A DNA stretch of 64,000 nt from Alcaligenaceae bacterium SAGV5 (GCA_009360345.1 SPDP01000001.1:1736001-1800000), one strand, 5' to 3'. Counted from the stretch's first letter, positions 8,631-19,567 are shown. Numbers and translations: made by a program. The notes: generated by a model from the letters alone, not told the origin.

Positions 8631-9530
8631 ATGGCAACCACATCTCGCACTCCTATTGAAGGCAGCATCGTCGCAATCGTCACTCCGATGCAGCCAGACG
8701 GGAAGCTCGATTTCGAGGCCTTCCGGGCCTTGCTCGACTGGCATCTGGCTGAGGGCACCGACGGCTTCGTGGTGGTGGGAACGACGGGCGAATCGCCCAC
8801 CGTGTCGGTGGACGAGCATGTCGAACTGATCCGCTTCGCCGTCCAGCACGTGGCGGGCCGGGCTCCGGTCATTGCCGGCACGGGCGCCAACTCCACGGCG
8901 GAAGCCATCGAGCTGACCGAGGCCGCCAAGAAGGTCGGCGCCGACGCCGGCCTGTCGGTGGTGCCCTACTACAACCGTCCCACCCAGGAAGGCCTGTATC
9001 GGCATTTCAAGACCATCGCCGAGGCGGTGGACCTGCCGATGATCCTGTACAACGTGCCGGGCCGCACCGGCTGCGACATGGCGGGCGAGACCACGGTGCG
9101 CCTCGCGCAGGTGCCCGGCATCATCGGGCTGAAGGACGCCACCGGCGACATCGGCCGGGGCGCGCTGCTGCTTGGCCAGTTGCCCGACAGCTTCGCGGTC
9201 TACAGCGGCGACGATCCCACCGCGGCGGCGCTGATGCTGCTGGGCGCGCGTGGCAACATCTCGGTCACCGCCAACGTCACGCCCCGCCTGATGCACGAGC
9301 TGTGCGTGGCTGCGGTGGCCGGCGATGCCCGACTGGCTGCCCGGATCAACCAGCGTCTGGCACTGTTGAACCGCAACCTTTTCCTCGAACCCAATCCCAT
9401 CCCCGTCAAGTGGGCCCTGTCCCGGATGGGACGCATGGCGCTGGGATACCGCCTGCCCATGACCGAACTCGGCGCGCAGCATCATGCCGCGGTGCGCGAG
9501 GCGCTCCAGGCGGCCGGCGTCGAAATCTGA
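8631..9530 (+). CDS. dapA: 4-hydroxy-tetrahydrodipicolinate synthase
   Basis: Condenses pyruvate with aspartate semialdehyde, the first committed step to diaminopimelate and lysine. The 299-residue TIM-barrel protein carries TTGESPT (51-57), the catalytic Tyr140 in ILYNVPGR, and the Schiff-base Lys168 in [11 protein letters not shown]. Length and motifs are canonical. It starts at the ATG at 8631 and is followed after 84 nt by bamC, an arrangement shared with many proteobacteria. Confidence 0.97.
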   Translation: MATTSRTPIEGSIVAIVTPMQPDGKLDFEAFRALLDWHLAEGTDGFVVVGTTGESPTVSVDEHVELIRFAVQHVAGRAPVIAGTGANSTAEAIELTEAAKKVGADAGLSVVPYYNRPTQEGLYRHFKTIAEAVDLPMILYNVPGRTGCDMAGETTVRLAQVPGIIGLKDATGDIGRGALLLGQLPDSFAVYSGDDPTAAALMLLGARGNISVTANVTPRLMHELCVAAVAGDARLAARINQRLALLNRNLFLEPNPIPVKWALSRMGRMALGYRLPMTELGAQHHAAVREALQAAGVEI

Positions 9531-9614
9531 ACCCCACACGCCCCCCATGTTTTGTCCCGACATGACCCGCCGGACCCAGCATGGGCCGGCGGTGGCTTCA
9601 GGAGTTACCCATCA

Positions 9615-10799
9615 ATGAACGCAGTTCGTATGAGTTTTCCGCGCCTGGCTGTCCTGCCGGTGCTGGTTTCCCTGTCCGCGCTGTTCGCGGGTTGCAGCAG
9701 CGTCAACCAGTTGCTGGGCAAGGAAGAGTCCATTGACTACAAGAGCGCATCCAAGCCGGCCACGGCCAAGCTGGAAGTGCCTCCCGATCTGACCCAGCTT
9801 CCCACCGACAACCGGTTCCAGGTACCCAGCCAGACGTCTTCCGGGTCGACGCCGCCGGCGCCCTCGACCGCGACTTTCTCCAGCTACTCGACGGTCCAGC
9901 CCGAGACCAGGCCAGCCGCCAGCAACGTGCTGCCCGAACGTTCGGACATGCGCGTCGAACGCGACGGCGACCAGCGCTGGCTGGTGGTCATCGACCGTTC
10001 GCCCGAGCAGCTCTATCCCGTGGTGCGCCAGTTCTGGCAGGACCTGGGCTTCCTGATGCGCGAAGACCTGCCCCAGGCCGGCGTGATGGAAACCGACTGG
10101 GCCGAGAACCGGGCGAAGATCCCGCAGGACTTCATCCGCAACACCGTCGGCAAGGTCTTCGACTCGCTGTGGTCGACCGGCGAGCGCGACATGTTCCGCA
10201 CCCGCCTGGAGCGCGTGGGCAACAGCACCGAGATCTATATCAGCCATCGGGGCGCGGTCGAGGTGCTGACCGGCGCCGAGAAGAGCCAGACCACCTGGAC
10301 CACTCGTCCCAACGACCCGGGCCTGGAGGCGGAGATGCTGAGCCGCCTGATGATCCGCCTGGGCGCCGATTTCGATCGGGCCAAGGTGGCGGTGGCCAAT
10401 GCCACGCCGGTGGCCGCTGGCGCCGCGCCGCAATTGGTGTCCGGTTCGGGCGACTCCGGCGCGCTGCAGATCGCCGAGCCCTTCGATCGTGCCTGGCGCC
10501 GCGTGGGCCTGGCGCTGGACCGTGGCGGTTTCACGGTCGAGGACCGCAACCGCGCCGAAGGCGTCTACTACGTGCGCTACGTCGATACCGACGCGGCCAA
10601 CTCCGACAGCAAGCCGGGCTTCTTCGGCCGCCTGTTCGGCCGTGGCGGCGACAAGCCCGAGACTCGTCCGCAGTACCGCGTGAAACTGGTCACGTCCAAC
10701 GACCGGACCCAGGTCACCGTGCTGAACGCGCAGGGCGCGCCCGAGAACACGCCCACCGGCCGGCGCATCCTGAACGTCCTGTCCAACCAGTTGAAGTAA
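9615..10799 (+). CDS. bamC: Outer-membrane assembly lipoprotein BamC (NlpB)
   Basis: Lipoprotein of the BAM complex, which inserts beta-barrels into the outer membrane. The 394-residue precursor has a signal peptide ending LSALFAGC, with Cys27 as the probable lipidated residue. A disordered Pro/Ser/Thr-rich segment follows (about 45-110), then two tandem helix-grip modules typical of BamC. The start at 9615 is supported by AGGAGT 9-10 nt upstream. It lies directly downstream of dapA, as in E. coli. Downstream sequence is disrupted by a repeat and an rRNA fragment. Confidence 0.93.
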   Translation: MNAVRMSFPRLAVLPVLVSLSALFAGCSSVNQLLGKEESIDYKSASKPATAKLEVPPDLTQLPTDNRFQVPSQTSSGSTPPAPSTATFSSYSTVQPETRPAASNVLPERSDMRVERDGDQRWLVVIDRSPEQLYPVVRQFWQDLGFLMREDLPQAGVMETDWAENRAKIPQDFIRNTVGKVFDSLWSTGERDMFRTRLERVGNSTEIYISHRGAVEVLTGAEKSQTTWTTRPNDPGLEAEMLSRLMIRLGADFDRAKVAVANATPVAAGAAPQLVSGSGDSGALQIAEPFDRAWRRVGLALDRGGFTVEDRNRAEGVYYVRYVDTDAANSDSKPGFFGRLFGRGGDKPETRPQYRVKLVTSNDRTQVTVLNAQGAPENTPTGRRILNVLSNQLK

Positions 10800-10839
10800 T
10801 GGTTGGCAACCGCCATGTGTTCCTGCTGACCCAGGGCGC

Positions 10840-10920
10840 AGCGGATCCGGCTTTGCCGGTCCGCCTGCGCCGCCCCCTTGGGGGTGAGCGGCCGAAGGCC
10901 GCCCGGGGGTGGGCCTCCTA
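10840..10920. repeat. GC-rich intergenic repeat unit
   Basis: Contains the family core GGATCCGGCTTTGCCGGTCC followed by CGCCCCCTTGGGGGTG and GGCCGAAGGCCGCCC. It runs to within 3 nt of the 23S rRNA fragment, so one edge of the rearranged segment coincides with a repeat. Confidence 0.75.
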
Positions 10921-10923
10921 GGG

Positions 10924-11347
<424 letters not shown>

Positions 11348-11476
11348 CCCGCCCACCCCCGCGCCCGCGACCAGCACGTGCACGTCGCCGCCCAGGCGCT
11401 GCGCCGCCGTGATCGTGTTCAGCGTCGCCGCGCGCAGGTGCGCATTGTCATGTTCCGCTACGACCAGTATCGCCAT
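11348..11476 (-). pseudogene. etfA: Electron transfer flavoprotein alpha subunit, N-terminal fragment (truncated)
   Basis: Only the first ~43 codons are present: MAILVVAEHDNAHLRAATLN, then HVLVAG, which is the EtfA N-terminus. The frame then runs straight into 23S rRNA sequence and reads nonsense to a stop. The whole FAD-binding C-terminal domain is missing. The fragment follows etfB with a GTGA overlap (GTG at 11482) or, more family-like, an ATG at 11476. A functional ETF would need an intact etfA elsewhere, or this junction is artificial. Confidence 0.88.
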
Positions 11477-11478
11477 CT

Positions 11479-12228
11479 TCACACCACCTTCGCTTCATTC
11501 TTGAGTTTGCCCACCAGCTCGGCCACGTCCGCCACCTTCACCCCGGCCTTGCGCGCCGGCGGTTCGGCCACTTTCAGCGTCTTCAGGCGCGGCGTCACGT
11601 CCACGCCCAGGTCTTCCGGCTTGACGGTTTCCAGCGGCTTCTTCTTGGCCTTCATGATGTTGGGCAGCGTCACGTAGCGCGGCTCGTTCAGCCGCAAGTC
11701 CGTGGTGACGATGGCCGGCAGCGACAGCGCCACCGTTTCCAGGCCGCCGTCCACTTCGCGCGTGACCGTCGCCTTCCCGTCCGCCACCTCGACCTTGCTC
11801 GCGAAGGTGGCCTGCGGCCAGTCCAGCAGCGCGGCCAGCATCTGGCCCGTCTGGTTCGCGTCGTCGTCGATCGCCTGCTTGCCCAGGATCACCAGTTGCG
11901 GCTGCTCCTTGTCGACCAGCGCCTTCAGCAGCTTGGCCACGGCCAGCGGCTGGAGTTCTTCCTGCGTCTCGACCAGGATGGCGCGATCCGCGCCGATGGC
12001 CATCGCGGTGCGCAGCGTCTCCTGGCACTGCGCGACGCCGCACGACACAGCCAGGACTTCGCTGGCCACGCCTTTTTCCTTCAGGCGCGTCGCTTCTTCC
12101 ACGGCGATTTCGTCGAACGGGTTCATCGACATTTTCACGTTCGCGATGTCCACTCCCGTCTGGTCCGACTTCACCCGGACCTTCACGTTGTAGTCCACCA
12201 CTCGCTTGACTGGCACTAACACCTTCAT
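11479..12228 (-). CDS. etfB: Electron transfer flavoprotein beta subunit
   Basis: Small subunit of the ETF heterodimer, which passes electrons from acyl-CoA and other dehydrogenases to ETF-ubiquinone oxidoreductase. The 249-residue protein starts [19 protein letters not shown] and contains the AMP-binding/ETF signature region ([20 protein letters not shown]) and the conserved [25 protein letters not shown]. The ATG at 12228 is preferred over an upstream extension. It is complete, but its operon partner etfA is cut 130 nt downstream. Confidence 0.97.
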   Translation of the reverse strand: MKVLVPVKRVVDYNVKVRVKSDQTGVDIANVKMSMNPFDEIAVEEATRLKEKGVASEVLAVSCGVAQCQETLRTAMAIGADRAILVETQEELQPLAVAKLLKALVDKEQPQLVILGKQAIDDDANQTGQMLAALLDWPQATFASKVEVADGKATVTREVDGGLETVALSLPAIVTTDLRLNEPRYVTLPNIMKAKKKPLETVKPEDLGVDVTPRLKTLKVAEPPARKAGVKVADVAELVGKLKNEAKVV

Positions 12229-12415
12229 CGTCTGCAACCTCGTTGTAGATAAACCGGCTACGCCTGGGTAACGGGCGTGGGGAAGCGCGGAGAACCGGGC
12301 ACACGCTCGGTACCGCTGTCCCAACACAGGGAAACCTGTCGATTATAGGTAATCGACATTTGCTTCTCCCAGGTTTGGAATACGGGTAAATACCGACGGC
12401 ACCTGCGCATGGGAC

Positions 12416-13336
12416 TCAGATGCCCGCCAGCGCGCGTATGTGGGCCGTGGCGCTGCGCCCCAGCGCCGACAGGTTGTAGCCCCCCTCCAGGCAGCTGACG
12501 ACCCCCGCGCCGTGCTCGCCGGCCAGTTGCACGAGCTGCTCGGTGATCCAGGCGAAGTCCGATTCGACCAGCCCCATGCGCCCGATATCGTCCTCCCGGT
12601 GCGCATCGAAGCCCGCCGACACCAGCACGAGCTGCGGCCGGAATTGCCGCAACCTGGGCAGCCACCGGGCCGAGACCAGCTCGCGTATCGCCGCCCCCCC
12701 CGTGTACGCGGGCACGGGCTCGTTCAGCATGTTGCCGGCCCAGGGCGCGGCGCCACTGAAAGGATAGAACGGGTGCTGGAAAAAACCGCACATCAGCACG
12801 CGTTCGTCGCCCGCCAGCGCCGCCTCGGTGCCGTTGCCGTGGTGCACGTCGAAATCCACGACCGCGACACGCGCCAATCCGTGGTGCGCGATGGCATGGC
12901 GCGCGGCAATCGCCACATTGCTCAGGAAGCAAAAACCCATGGCCTGGTCCGGGCAGGCATGGTGGCCGGGAGGCCGCACCGCGCAGAACGCCGACTCGCC
13001 CTCGCCCGCCAGCACGGCGTCCACGGCCGCGATGGCGGCGCCCGCCGCGTGCAGGGCCGCCGTATAGGTATGGGGATTCATGCAGGTATCCGGGTCGAGC
13101 TCGACATAGCCTCGGACCGGCGAGCGCTCGACCAGCGATTCCAGGTATTCGGACGTATGGACGCGCAGCAGCGATTCCTGCGTGGCCCGCGGCGCCTCGC
13201 GTTCGACCAGGTGCGCGGCCACCCCCGACGCGAGCAACTGGTCGGAAATCGCATCCAGCCGCGCCGGGCATTCAGGATGCCCTGCGCCCATCTCGTGCAA
13301 CCTGCACGCGGGATGCGTGAAATAAAGCGTAGCCAT
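12416..13336 (-). CDS. Histone deacetylase-family amidohydrolase
   Basis: A 306-residue arginase/deacetylase-fold enzyme. The zinc and active-site elements are all present: [15 protein letters not shown] (the His-His dyad), [13 protein letters not shown] (Asp and His ligands) and [12 protein letters not shown] (third ligand). Bacterial class II HDAC-like proteins act on acetylated polyamines, acetoin-related or other small amides; the substrate here is not evident. The start was taken at [22 protein letters not shown] (13336), where family similarity begins. It lies upstream of etfB on the same strand with a 187-nt gap. Confidence 0.9.
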   Translation of the reverse strand: MATLYFTHPACRLHEMGAGHPECPARLDAISDQLLASGVAAHLVEREAPRATQESLLRVHTSEYLESLVERSPVRGYVELDPDTCMNPHTYTAALHAAGAAIAAVDAVLAGEGESAFCAVRPPGHHACPDQAMGFCFLSNVAIAARHAIAHHGLARVAVVDFDVHHGNGTEAALAGDERVLMCGFFQHPFYPFSGAAPWAGNMLNEPVPAYTGGAAIRELVSARWLPRLRQFRPQLVLVSAGFDAHREDDIGRMGLVESDFAWITEQLVQLAGEHGAGVVSCLEGGYNLSALGRSATAHIRALAGI

Positions 13337-13823
13337 GGCTTCCATTCTGCGCCCGACTTGCATAGCGGCCGAACAGCCGGCAGCATCACGCTATCGATAT
13401 CGCTTTTCCGGAAATCTTACGCGTGAATTCGACCCCCCGCTTTCTTGCCCGGTCGCGCGGCGGCCCCTTCGCTGCCGGACTCGCCGCGCTCGCCCTGTGG
13501 GGCGACCTGCACCGTTAGTCACTTAGCCCCGTGAGTTTCAGCACGATCGTCTTGTTCGATAAGAAAAAAACTTGCCATCTCTGGACCTTCGATCGTCACT
13601 CATCACCGTCGGTAGTCCTTGATCGGTGGGGTGGGGCGCCGATGCTTTACTAGCAGCCAACGAAGTTGGGTACGCCAATTTAAGACAACAGTGCTGGATC
13701 CAGGGGGCGGTGGATCCGGCTTTGCCGGTCCATCCGCATCGCCCCCCTGAGGGGGCGCGCGTCAGCGCGCGGGGGGTGGGTTTCCCCATCGCCCGAAGGG
13801 CGTAGGGGGGTACAATATCCCCC
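13337..13823. other. Non-coding stretch upstream of dnaX
   Basis: No convincing gene. A 31-codon frame at 13423-13518 (GTG start, hydrophobic GPFAAGLAALALWG, then stop) resembles the beginning of a signal peptide and could be the 5' stub of a lost exported-protein gene. From about 13520 to 13690 the sequence is visibly less GC-rich, including an A-rich run at 13560-13571, and I recognise nothing in it. A GC-rich repeat fills the last ~120 nt. I looked for a 4.5S RNA and did not find the GGAAGCAGC core. Confidence 0.6.
13690..13812. repeat. GC-rich intergenic repeat unit before dnaX
   Basis: Carries GGATCCGGCTTTGCCGGTCC, CGCCCCCCTGAGGGGGCGCG and GCCCGAAGGGCGTAGGGGGG, the same modules as the other units in this window. 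It ends about 11 nt before the dnaX start codon, so it would form part of the dnaX leader. Confidence 0.8.
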
Positions 13824-15944
13824 ATGACATATATGGTGCTGGCTCGTAAATGGCGGCCGCGTTCATTCGATACGCTGGTCGGGCAAGAACACGTGGTGCG
13901 TGCGTTGACGCACGCGCTTTCCACGCAGCGCCTGCATCATGCCTGGCTGTTCACCGGCACGCGCGGGGTGGGCAAGACCACGTTGTCGCGCATCCTGGCC
14001 AAGTCGCTCAATTGCGAGACGGGCATCACGGCCGCGCCGTGCGGCCAGTGCCGGGCGTGCACCGAGATCGATGCCGGCCGTTTCGTCGACTACCTCGAGC
14101 TCGACGCCGCGTCGAACCGGGGCGTGGACGAGATGACGCAGTTGCTCGAGCAGGCGGTCTATTCGCCCACTTCCGGCCGCTTCAAGGTCTACATGATCGA
14201 CGAAGTGCACATGCTGACCGGGCATGCGTTCAACGCCATGCTCAAGACGCTGGAAGAGCCGCCGCCCCACGTCAAGTTCATCCTGGCCACCACCGATCCG
14301 CAGAAGATTCCGGTGACGGTGCTGAGCCGCTGCCTGCAGTTCAACCTCAAGCAGATGCCGCCGGAGGCCATCGTCGGCCACCTGGAGCAAGTGCTGGCGC
14401 ATGAGCAACTGCCGTTCGAGGTTCCGGCCCTGCGCCTGATCGGCCAGGCGGCGCGAGGTTCCATGCGGGACGCCTTGTCCCTGACCGACCAGGCCATCGC
14501 CTATAGCGCCGGCAACCTGTCGGAAGAGGCCGTGCGGGGCATGCTGGGCACGATCGACCAGCGCCATCTGGTGCGCCTGCTCGACGCGATCCGCGCCGCG
14601 GACGGCGCGGGGGTGGTGGGCGTGGCCGATGAGTTGGCGGCGCGCAGCCTGTCGTATGCCGGGGCGCTGGCCGACCTGGCGGTCATGATGTCGCGCATGG
14701 GCATGGCCCAGCGCGTGCCGGGCGCGGTGTCCGAGGATGATCCGCTGGCGCCGGACATCCAGCGGCTGGCGGGGGCGTTCTCCGCCGACGAGATCCAGTT
14801 GTTCTATTCCATCGCCGTGCACAGCCGTGCCGAGCTGGCGCTGGCGCCCGACGAATACGCCGGTTTCGTGATGGCCTGCCTGCGCATGCTGGCATTCACC
14901 GCCGGGCCGCAGGGGGCATCCCAGGAGGCACCGGCGGCGGCACCGCGTTCGGCCGCCTTGAAGGCGTCCCCGGCGGTGGCCGCGTCGATGCCGGCTTCGG
15001 TTCCGGCTACGCCGCCGCCCTCCGCGCCGCCGGCAGCGCGTGCGCCCGTTCCCCCCGCGCCCGCCCGTGCGTCGGCGGCCGCCGAAGCGCTGGCCGCCGC
15101 CCGCAACATGTCGATGGCCGGCAACAAGCGCGCGCCGGCAGCGGCGCCCGTTCCCGCCAGGCCTGCCGGCAATACGGCGCGGACCGCGCCGGCGCCGTCC
15201 TCGCCCCCGGACGGGGCGGGTTCCGACGAAGACGGCCCGCCTGCCTGGCATTCGGAGGTCGAAGCCGGGCTGCGGGACGACGAGGTCGCGGCCGCGCGTC
15301 CCGTCCCCGGCCCGATGGGCGGGCGGGACGAGGCGCCGTCCCCATCATTCGCGCCCGACGATGCGGCTCCTCCGGACGTGATGCCGGTGGCCGCGCGTCC
15401 CGCGCCGGCCCCCCGGCCGCCGGCGCAGGCTTCCGAGCCCCCGGCGGTACGGGAAGCGGCCGCCGTGCAGGCCCCGCCCGCCAGGCGGGCCGGGCCTGCC
15501 CGCAGCGACGGCGCTGGCGAACCGGGGGGCGGCTCCATTGCATTGAACGAGCCGTGGCCCGTGCTGGCGGCGCGGCTGCCCATCAAGGGCATCGCCGCCC
15601 AGCTTGCGCAGCAAAGCGAGTGGGTGGGCGTCGAAGGCGGCACCGTGGTGCTGCGGGTCGCGACCCGGACGCTGGCCGAAGGCGCGGGCGTCGAACGCCT
15701 GCGCACCGTGCTCGAACAGCATTTCGGCGTGCCGTTGCGGCTGCGTTTCGAGATCGGCCAGACCGGGGACGCCACCGCCTTCGCGGTGGCCGAGTCCGAA
15801 CGCCAGGCGCGCCAGGCCGAGGCCGAGCGCGCCATCCTGGCCGACCCCTTTGTCCGTGAATTGCTCGATAGTTTCGGCGGCCAGATCGTGCCCGACTCGA
15901 TCCGCCCGGTATCTTCCGAATCCAAACAAGGAACCCAACCATGA
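13824..15944 (+). CDS. dnaX: DNA polymerase III subunit tau/gamma
   Basis: Clamp-loader ATPase, 706 residues. Walker A is [10 protein letters not shown] (from residue 45), the zinc-binding cysteines are 64, 73, 76 and 79, and Walker B/DExx lies in YMIDEVHML. Residues ~370-560 form a long Ala/Pro-rich linker, followed by a tau C-terminal domain ([21 protein letters not shown]...) that binds the polymerase alpha subunit. No A_AAA_AAG slippery heptamer is visible in the linker, so an E. coli-type frameshift to gamma is not evident. The stop overlaps the next start (ATGATGA), so it is probably translationally coupled with ybaB. Confidence 0.97.
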   Translation: MTYMVLARKWRPRSFDTLVGQEHVVRALTHALSTQRLHHAWLFTGTRGVGKTTLSRILAKSLNCETGITAAPCGQCRACTEIDAGRFVDYLELDAASNRGVDEMTQLLEQAVYSPTSGRFKVYMIDEVHMLTGHAFNAMLKTLEEPPPHVKFILATTDPQKIPVTVLSRCLQFNLKQMPPEAIVGHLEQVLAHEQLPFEVPALRLIGQAARGSMRDALSLTDQAIAYSAGNLSEEAVRGMLGTIDQRHLVRLLDAIRAADGAGVVGVADELAARSLSYAGALADLAVMMSRMGMAQRVPGAVSEDDPLAPDIQRLAGAFSADEIQLFYSIAVHSRAELALAPDEYAGFVMACLRMLAFTAGPQGASQEAPAAAPRSAALKASPAVAASMPASVPATPPPSAPPAARAPVPPAPARASAAAEALAAARNMSMAGNKRAPAAAPVPARPAGNTARTAPAPSSPPDGAGSDEDGPPAWHSEVEAGLRDDEVAAARPVPGPMGGRDEAPSPSFAPDDAAPPDVMPVAARPAPAPRPPAQASEPPAVREAAAVQAPPARRAGPARSDGAGEPGGGSIALNEPWPVLAARLPIKGIAAQLAQQSEWVGVEGGTVVLRVATRTLAEGAGVERLRTVLEQHFGVPLRLRFEIGQTGDATAFAVAESERQARQAEAERAILADPFVRELLDSFGGQIVPDSIRPVSSESKQGTQP

Positions 15945-16267
15945 TGAAAGGACAGCTTGCCGGTCTGATGCGCCAGGCGCAGCAGATGCAGGAAAACATG
16001 AAGAAGGCGCAGGAAGCGCTGGCCGACATACTCGTCGACGGCGAGTCGGGCGGCGGCCTGGTCAAGGTGACCATGTCCTGCCGCAACGACGTCAAGCGGG
16101 TTGCCATCGATCCCAGCCTGCTGGCCGACGACAAGGACATGCTGGAAGACCTGGTGGCTGCCGCGCTCAACGACGCGCTGCGCAAGGCCGAGGCCACGAG
16201 CCAGGAAAAGATGTCCGCCCTGACCGCCGGCCTGCCTCTGCCTCCGGGCATGAAGCTGCCTTTCTAG
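15941..16267 (+). CDS. ybaB: YbaB/EbfC nucleoid-associated protein
   Basis: A 108-residue dimeric DNA-binding protein of the YbaB/EbfC family, with the characteristic N-terminal helix ([22 protein letters not shown]) and the sheet segment [21 protein letters not shown]. It binds DNA with little sequence specificity and organises the nucleoid. It overlaps the dnaX stop codon and precedes recR by 10 nt, the conserved dnaX-ybaB-recR order. The start could be 15941 or 15944 (tandem ATGs). Confidence 0.95.
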   Translation: MMKGQLAGLMRQAQQMQENMKKAQEALADILVDGESGGGLVKVTMSCRNDVKRVAIDPSLLADDKDMLEDLVAAALNDALRKAEATSQEKMSALTAGLPLPPGMKLPF

Positions 16268-16277
16268 GCGGGACGGT

Positions 16278-16889
16278 ATGGCAGGCGATCGATTCGTCGG
16301 GCCAGCGCCGCTGTCGGTGCTGGTCGATGCCCTCAAGCGCCTGCCCGGGGTGGGCGCCAAGTCGGCGCAGCGCATGGCTTATCACCTGTTGCAGCACGAC
16401 CCGCACGGCGCCAGGATGCTGGGCCAGGCGCTGGGCGATGCCGTCGATCGGCTGCGCCACTGCGCGCGCTGCAATACCTTCACCGAGTCCGAGATCTGCG
16501 AGACCTGCGCCAGTCCGCGACGCGACGCCAGCCTGCTGTGCGTGGTCGAGACGCCGGCCGACCAGAACATGATCGAGGCCAGCCACAGCTACAACGGGCT
16601 GTATTTCGTGCTGATGGGCAGGCTGTCCCCGCTCGAGGGCGTGGGGCCGAACGAGATCGGCTTCGACCGCCTGCTCGAACGGGCCACCGACGGCCTGGTC
16701 AAGGAAGTCATCCTGGCCACCAACTTCACCACCGAGGGCGAGACCACCGCCCACTATCTTGCCGAGCTGCTGCGCGCGCAGGGGCTGGGCGTGACCCGGC
16801 TGGCGCGCGGCGTTCCCGCCGGCAGCGAGCTGGAATACGTCGACGCCGGCACCATCGCCTGGGCGCTGATGGACCGCCGCGCGCCGTAG
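16278..16889 (+). CDS. recR: Recombination mediator protein RecR
   Basis: With RecO, loads RecA onto SSB-coated gaps (RecF pathway). The 203-residue protein has the N-terminal helix-hairpin-helix ([17 protein letters not shown]), a Cys4 zinc finger (Cys62, 65, 74, 77) and a Toprim domain ([15 protein letters not shown] onwards, with [15 protein letters not shown]). Third gene of the dnaX operon, with a normal length. Confidence 0.97.
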   Translation: MAGDRFVGPAPLSVLVDALKRLPGVGAKSAQRMAYHLLQHDPHGARMLGQALGDAVDRLRHCARCNTFTESEICETCASPRRDASLLCVVETPADQNMIEASHSYNGLYFVLMGRLSPLEGVGPNEIGFDRLLERATDGLVKEVILATNFTTEGETTAHYLAELLRAQGLGVTRLARGVPAGSELEYVDAGTIAWALMDRRAP

Positions 16890-16905
16890 CCGCGCTTGTC
16901 CGTTT

Positions 16906-17118
16906 TCAGTAGTGCGGAGGGATCTCGTCGCGCAGCGATGCCGGCGCGGCCAGCCCCTGCGCGCTCTGTTCCCTGACCCGGGCCAGTTCCCGCGCCAGCG
17001 CATCGATCTGTTGCTGCTGGCGGAAGACCAGTTCGTTCAATTGCTCCACCATGTCTTCCATGAAAGCGAGTTTGATCTCGACTTCCATCAGTCTCTGGGG
17101 GGCGGGAGTATCGGGCAT
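16906..17118 (-). CDS. slyX: SlyX-family protein
   Basis: A 70-residue, mostly coiled-coil protein: EVEIKLAFMEDMVEQLNELVFRQQQQIDAL, with the SlyX C-terminus (DEIPPHY). Function is unknown in any species. It is convergent with recR (16 nt apart) and is the last gene before the exopolysaccharide locus, whose nearest gene starts transcription in the same direction. Confidence 0.93.
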   Translation of the reverse strand: MPDTPAPQRLMEVEIKLAFMEDMVEQLNELVFRQQQQIDALARELARVREQSAQGLAAPASLRDEIPPHY

Positions 17119-17130
17119 GAGGGGCTGTCG

Positions 17131-18522
17131 TCAATACGCCTTGCTGTCGTGGACGACCAGACGCAAGGTCATGAAAAGAATGCGGATGTCCAGCCAGGGC
17201 GACCAGTGCTGGATGTAATAGCGATCGTACTCCACCCGCTTCATCATCTTGTCCAGCGTATCTGTTTCGCCGCGCAGGCCATTGACCTGAGCCCAGCCCG
17301 TGATGCCTGGCTTGACCGTGTGGCGCAGCATGTAGCCGCGTATCTGCTGCCGGTAGAACTCGTTGTGTTCCGATGCGTGGGGACGCGGGCCGACCAGGCT
17401 CATGCTGCCATTGAAGACGTTGAACAGCTGGGGTAGTTCGTCCAGCGACGTGCGGCGCAGGACCCGGCCCACGGGGGTGATGCGCGGGTCGCCACGGGTG
17501 GCCTGGCGGATCTTGCCGGGGTCCGGCTGATGCGTGTACATGGACCGGAACTTCATGACCTGGATCGGTTCGCCGTCCAGGCCGTAGCGGGTCTGGCGGA
17601 ACAGGATGGGGCCGGGCGAACTCAGCCGCACGAGGGCCGCGATCACCAGCATGGGGATGCCCGCCGCGAGCAGCATCAGGGTGGCGAACAGCAGGTCCAT
17701 GCAGCGCTTGATGCCCCGCGCGAGGCCGAGGATCTGGGTGTCGTGCAGGCGCAGCAGGGGCACGCCCGCCATGTTGCTGACGCTGACCTCGAAATCGCCC
17801 AGCGCAGGCGATTCCGGGACGAGGTAGATGGCAGACGTCGAGTCGCCCAGTTGATTCAGGATGGGCTGGGCGTAAGGGCTTTTCATCAGGGTCATGCTGA
17901 TGAAGGCGACGTTGGATTTCTGCTCCTTCAGGTGTTCGACGGCCTGGGGCAGGGTTCCCAGGTAAGGCAGCGACTCCAGCGGCTCCGCCCGCGGAGTGTC
18001 GTCGAAGTACCCGTCGACGAGGATGCCCATGGCCGGCGAGCGGCGCAGCCGGATGGCCAGGGTCTGGGCCTGGAAGCCGGGCATGATGAAGACGGCGTGG
18101 CGGACGTACTGGCTGGCGCCGTAGAGGTGCTGCGCGCTGAGGCGCATCAGCGCGAGGCCCGGCAGCAGCGCCACGGGTGTCAGGAAGGCCCAGGTCTGCA
18201 GGGTTTCCCGGCCCAGGTCGCGGTGTTCGATCGGCAGCAGGATGAAGGCGAGCAGTGTCACCATGACCACCTGAGACCAGGTCAGGATGGCGCGCCACAG
18301 CATGAATGTCATGGTGCGGGTGCTGAGCAGCTGTTCGAAGCGGTAGTAGGCGATGCCGGTGGCCAGGGCGATGACGAGCAGCAGCGCCCCGTCCTCGTTC
18401 GAGGGCTGCCGCCCGAAATAGAGGCTGGTGGCGGCATGGCAGAGCAGCGCGATCATGGCGGCGCCGACGGCGGCCATGCTGAAGAACATGCGCTGGTGGG
18501 AGGGGAGGCGGCTGGTAGCCAT
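17131..18522 (-). CDS. Undecaprenyl-phosphate glycosyl-1-phosphate transferase (WcaJ/PssZ type)
   Basis: Primes polysaccharide synthesis by transferring a sugar-1-phosphate to undecaprenyl phosphate at the inner membrane. The 463-residue protein has four N-terminal membrane helices, a CoA-binding-like central domain, a further hydrophobic segment (LLFATLMLLAAGIPMLVIAAL) and the C-terminal bacterial sugar-transferase domain. That domain carries FRQTRYGLDG, RTSLDELPQLFNVFNGSMSLVGPRP and GITGWAQVNGLRGETDT. The start is MATSRLPSHQR at 18522. It is 11 nt downstream of the wecG-like gene, so the two form an operon. Confidence 0.95.
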   Translation of the reverse strand: MATSRLPSHQRMFFSMAAVGAAMIALLCHAATSLYFGRQPSNEDGALLLVIALATGIAYYRFEQLLSTRTMTFMLWRAILTWSQVVMVTLLAFILLPIEHRDLGRETLQTWAFLTPVALLPGLALMRLSAQHLYGASQYVRHAVFIMPGFQAQTLAIRLRRSPAMGILVDGYFDDTPRAEPLESLPYLGTLPQAVEHLKEQKSNVAFISMTLMKSPYAQPILNQLGDSTSAIYLVPESPALGDFEVSVSNMAGVPLLRLHDTQILGLARGIKRCMDLLFATLMLLAAGIPMLVIAALVRLSSPGPILFRQTRYGLDGEPIQVMKFRSMYTHQPDPGKIRQATRGDPRITPVGRVLRRTSLDELPQLFNVFNGSMSLVGPRPHASEHNEFYRQQIRGYMLRHTVKPGITGWAQVNGLRGETDTLDKMMKRVEYDRYYIQHWSPWLDIRILFMTLRLVVHDSKAY

Positions 18523-18533
18523 GATGTTTCCTG

Positions 18534-19322
18534 TCAGCGGTCGCGAACGCCAGAGCGGTATTCCCGCCAGCAGATGGCGAAGAATCGGGGGTCTTCCTTC
18601 AGATAGCGCCGCCACAGCCGCCCAGGGTTGCTGAGCAGGCGCCAGAGCCATTCCATTCCCATCCGCTGGACCAGGCGAGGCGCGCGCCGCTGCAGGCCGA
18701 CGGCGAATTCCATGGCCGCGCCCACGCACAGTACCAGTCCGTGGGGGAGCGTGGCGGCATAGCGGCCGGCCCAGGTTTCCTGCTTGGGCATGCCCAGGCA
18801 GACGAAGACGAGGTCGGGCGCCAGGGCGCGGATGCGGTCCGCGGCTTCGCGCCCTTCGTCGCCGAGCGGATCGAATCGCATCGACGGCGTCATCACCGTG
18901 ACGTCGATGCCGGGATACGTGGCCGCGAACCGGCTTTCCAGCATCGGCCCGTCGCCGGGCATGCCGCCCAGTATCGCGATCTTCCAGCCATGCGCGACGG
19001 CCTGCCGGCACAGCGCGACGAACAGGTCCGAGCCCGTCACGCGTTCCGGCAGCGGACGGCCCAGCAGCCGGCTGGCCCAGACGATGGGCATGCCGTCGGC
19101 GAACAGATAGGCGGCCTGGCGGTAGATGGGCTGGAGATCGGGCTGTTTGTCCAGGCGCACCACATGGTCGACGTTGGGCGTCGACACGATGCCCGCCGGA
19201 CCGCGCCGGCTGGCGACGGCGTCGGTCAGGATCGCCACGGCCTCGGAGAACGAGGCCGCGATGATGTCCAGGCCGAAAAGGCGCATCCGGACGATATCTG
19301 GCTGGGCTGGGTGTGTAGGCAT
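18534..19322 (-). CDS. WecG/TagA/CpsF-family glycosyltransferase (GT26)
   Basis: A 262-residue family 26 glycosyltransferase, likely adding a sugar to the primed lipid carrier. Motifs include the TPNVDHVVRL region, the ADGMPIVWASRLLGRPLPERVTGSD core and DLVFVCLGMPKQETW. C-terminal basic/aromatic residues (MGMEWLWRLLSNPGRLWRRYL) are typical of membrane-associated members. I chose the ATG at 19322 (MPTHPAQPDIVRMRLFG); the in-frame extension upstream is AT-richer and not family-like. Divergent from the export gene across a 245-nt promoter region. Confidence 0.93.
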   Translation of the reverse strand: MPTHPAQPDIVRMRLFGLDIIAASFSEAVAILTDAVASRRGPAGIVSTPNVDHVVRLDKQPDLQPIYRQAAYLFADGMPIVWASRLLGRPLPERVTGSDLFVALCRQAVAHGWKIAILGGMPGDGPMLESRFAATYPGIDVTVMTPSMRFDPLGDEGREAADRIRALAPDLVFVCLGMPKQETWAGRYAATLPHGLVLCVGAAMEFAVGLQRRAPRLVQRMGMEWLWRLLSNPGRLWRRYLKEDPRFFAICWREYRSGVRDR

Positions 19323-19567
19323 GTTGAAATGGGAGACGGGTCTATGGGCGCCGGGGATAGACCGGCGCAAATAGCTGGAGAGGTCCGCCGGGTCAATGGG
19401 GTAGGATGCTACAAAAATTTTCCTGCAAGTGGATAGCTTGGCATTGTTTGCTGTTAGGTCGTAGCCTGATTCTGCGAGAATGTTGCACTGCGTTCCATCT
19501 CGAGCTCCTCCTCGTATAATCATTTCGATGATTTTAGCGGTACATCCGCTACTTCAATGGAGTCGTT
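19323..19567. promoter_or_regulatory. Divergent promoter region of the exopolysaccharide locus
   Basis: The 245 nt between wecG-like (minus) and the wza-like gene (plus) are notably AT-richer than their surroundings. A perfect -10 hexamer TATAAT lies at 19515-19520 for the plus strand. The best -35 at the right spacing (TTCCAT, 19493-19498) is poor, which suggests activator dependence. No clear sigma-54 -24/-12 pair was found. Confidence 0.45.

Noticed and set aside
13337..13823. 4.5S (SRP) RNA gene upstream of dnaX
   Set aside because: The conserved GGTCAGG..GGAAGCAGC core is absent.
14940..15540. Programmed -1 frameshift in dnaX giving gamma
   Set aside because: No A_AAA_AAG or similar slippery run in the linker. 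Tau alone is the safe reading.
19439..19453. Sigma-54 promoter for the exopolysaccharide genes
   Set aside because: TGGCA and TTGC are present, but the spacing is 2 nt too short for a -24/-12 promoter.
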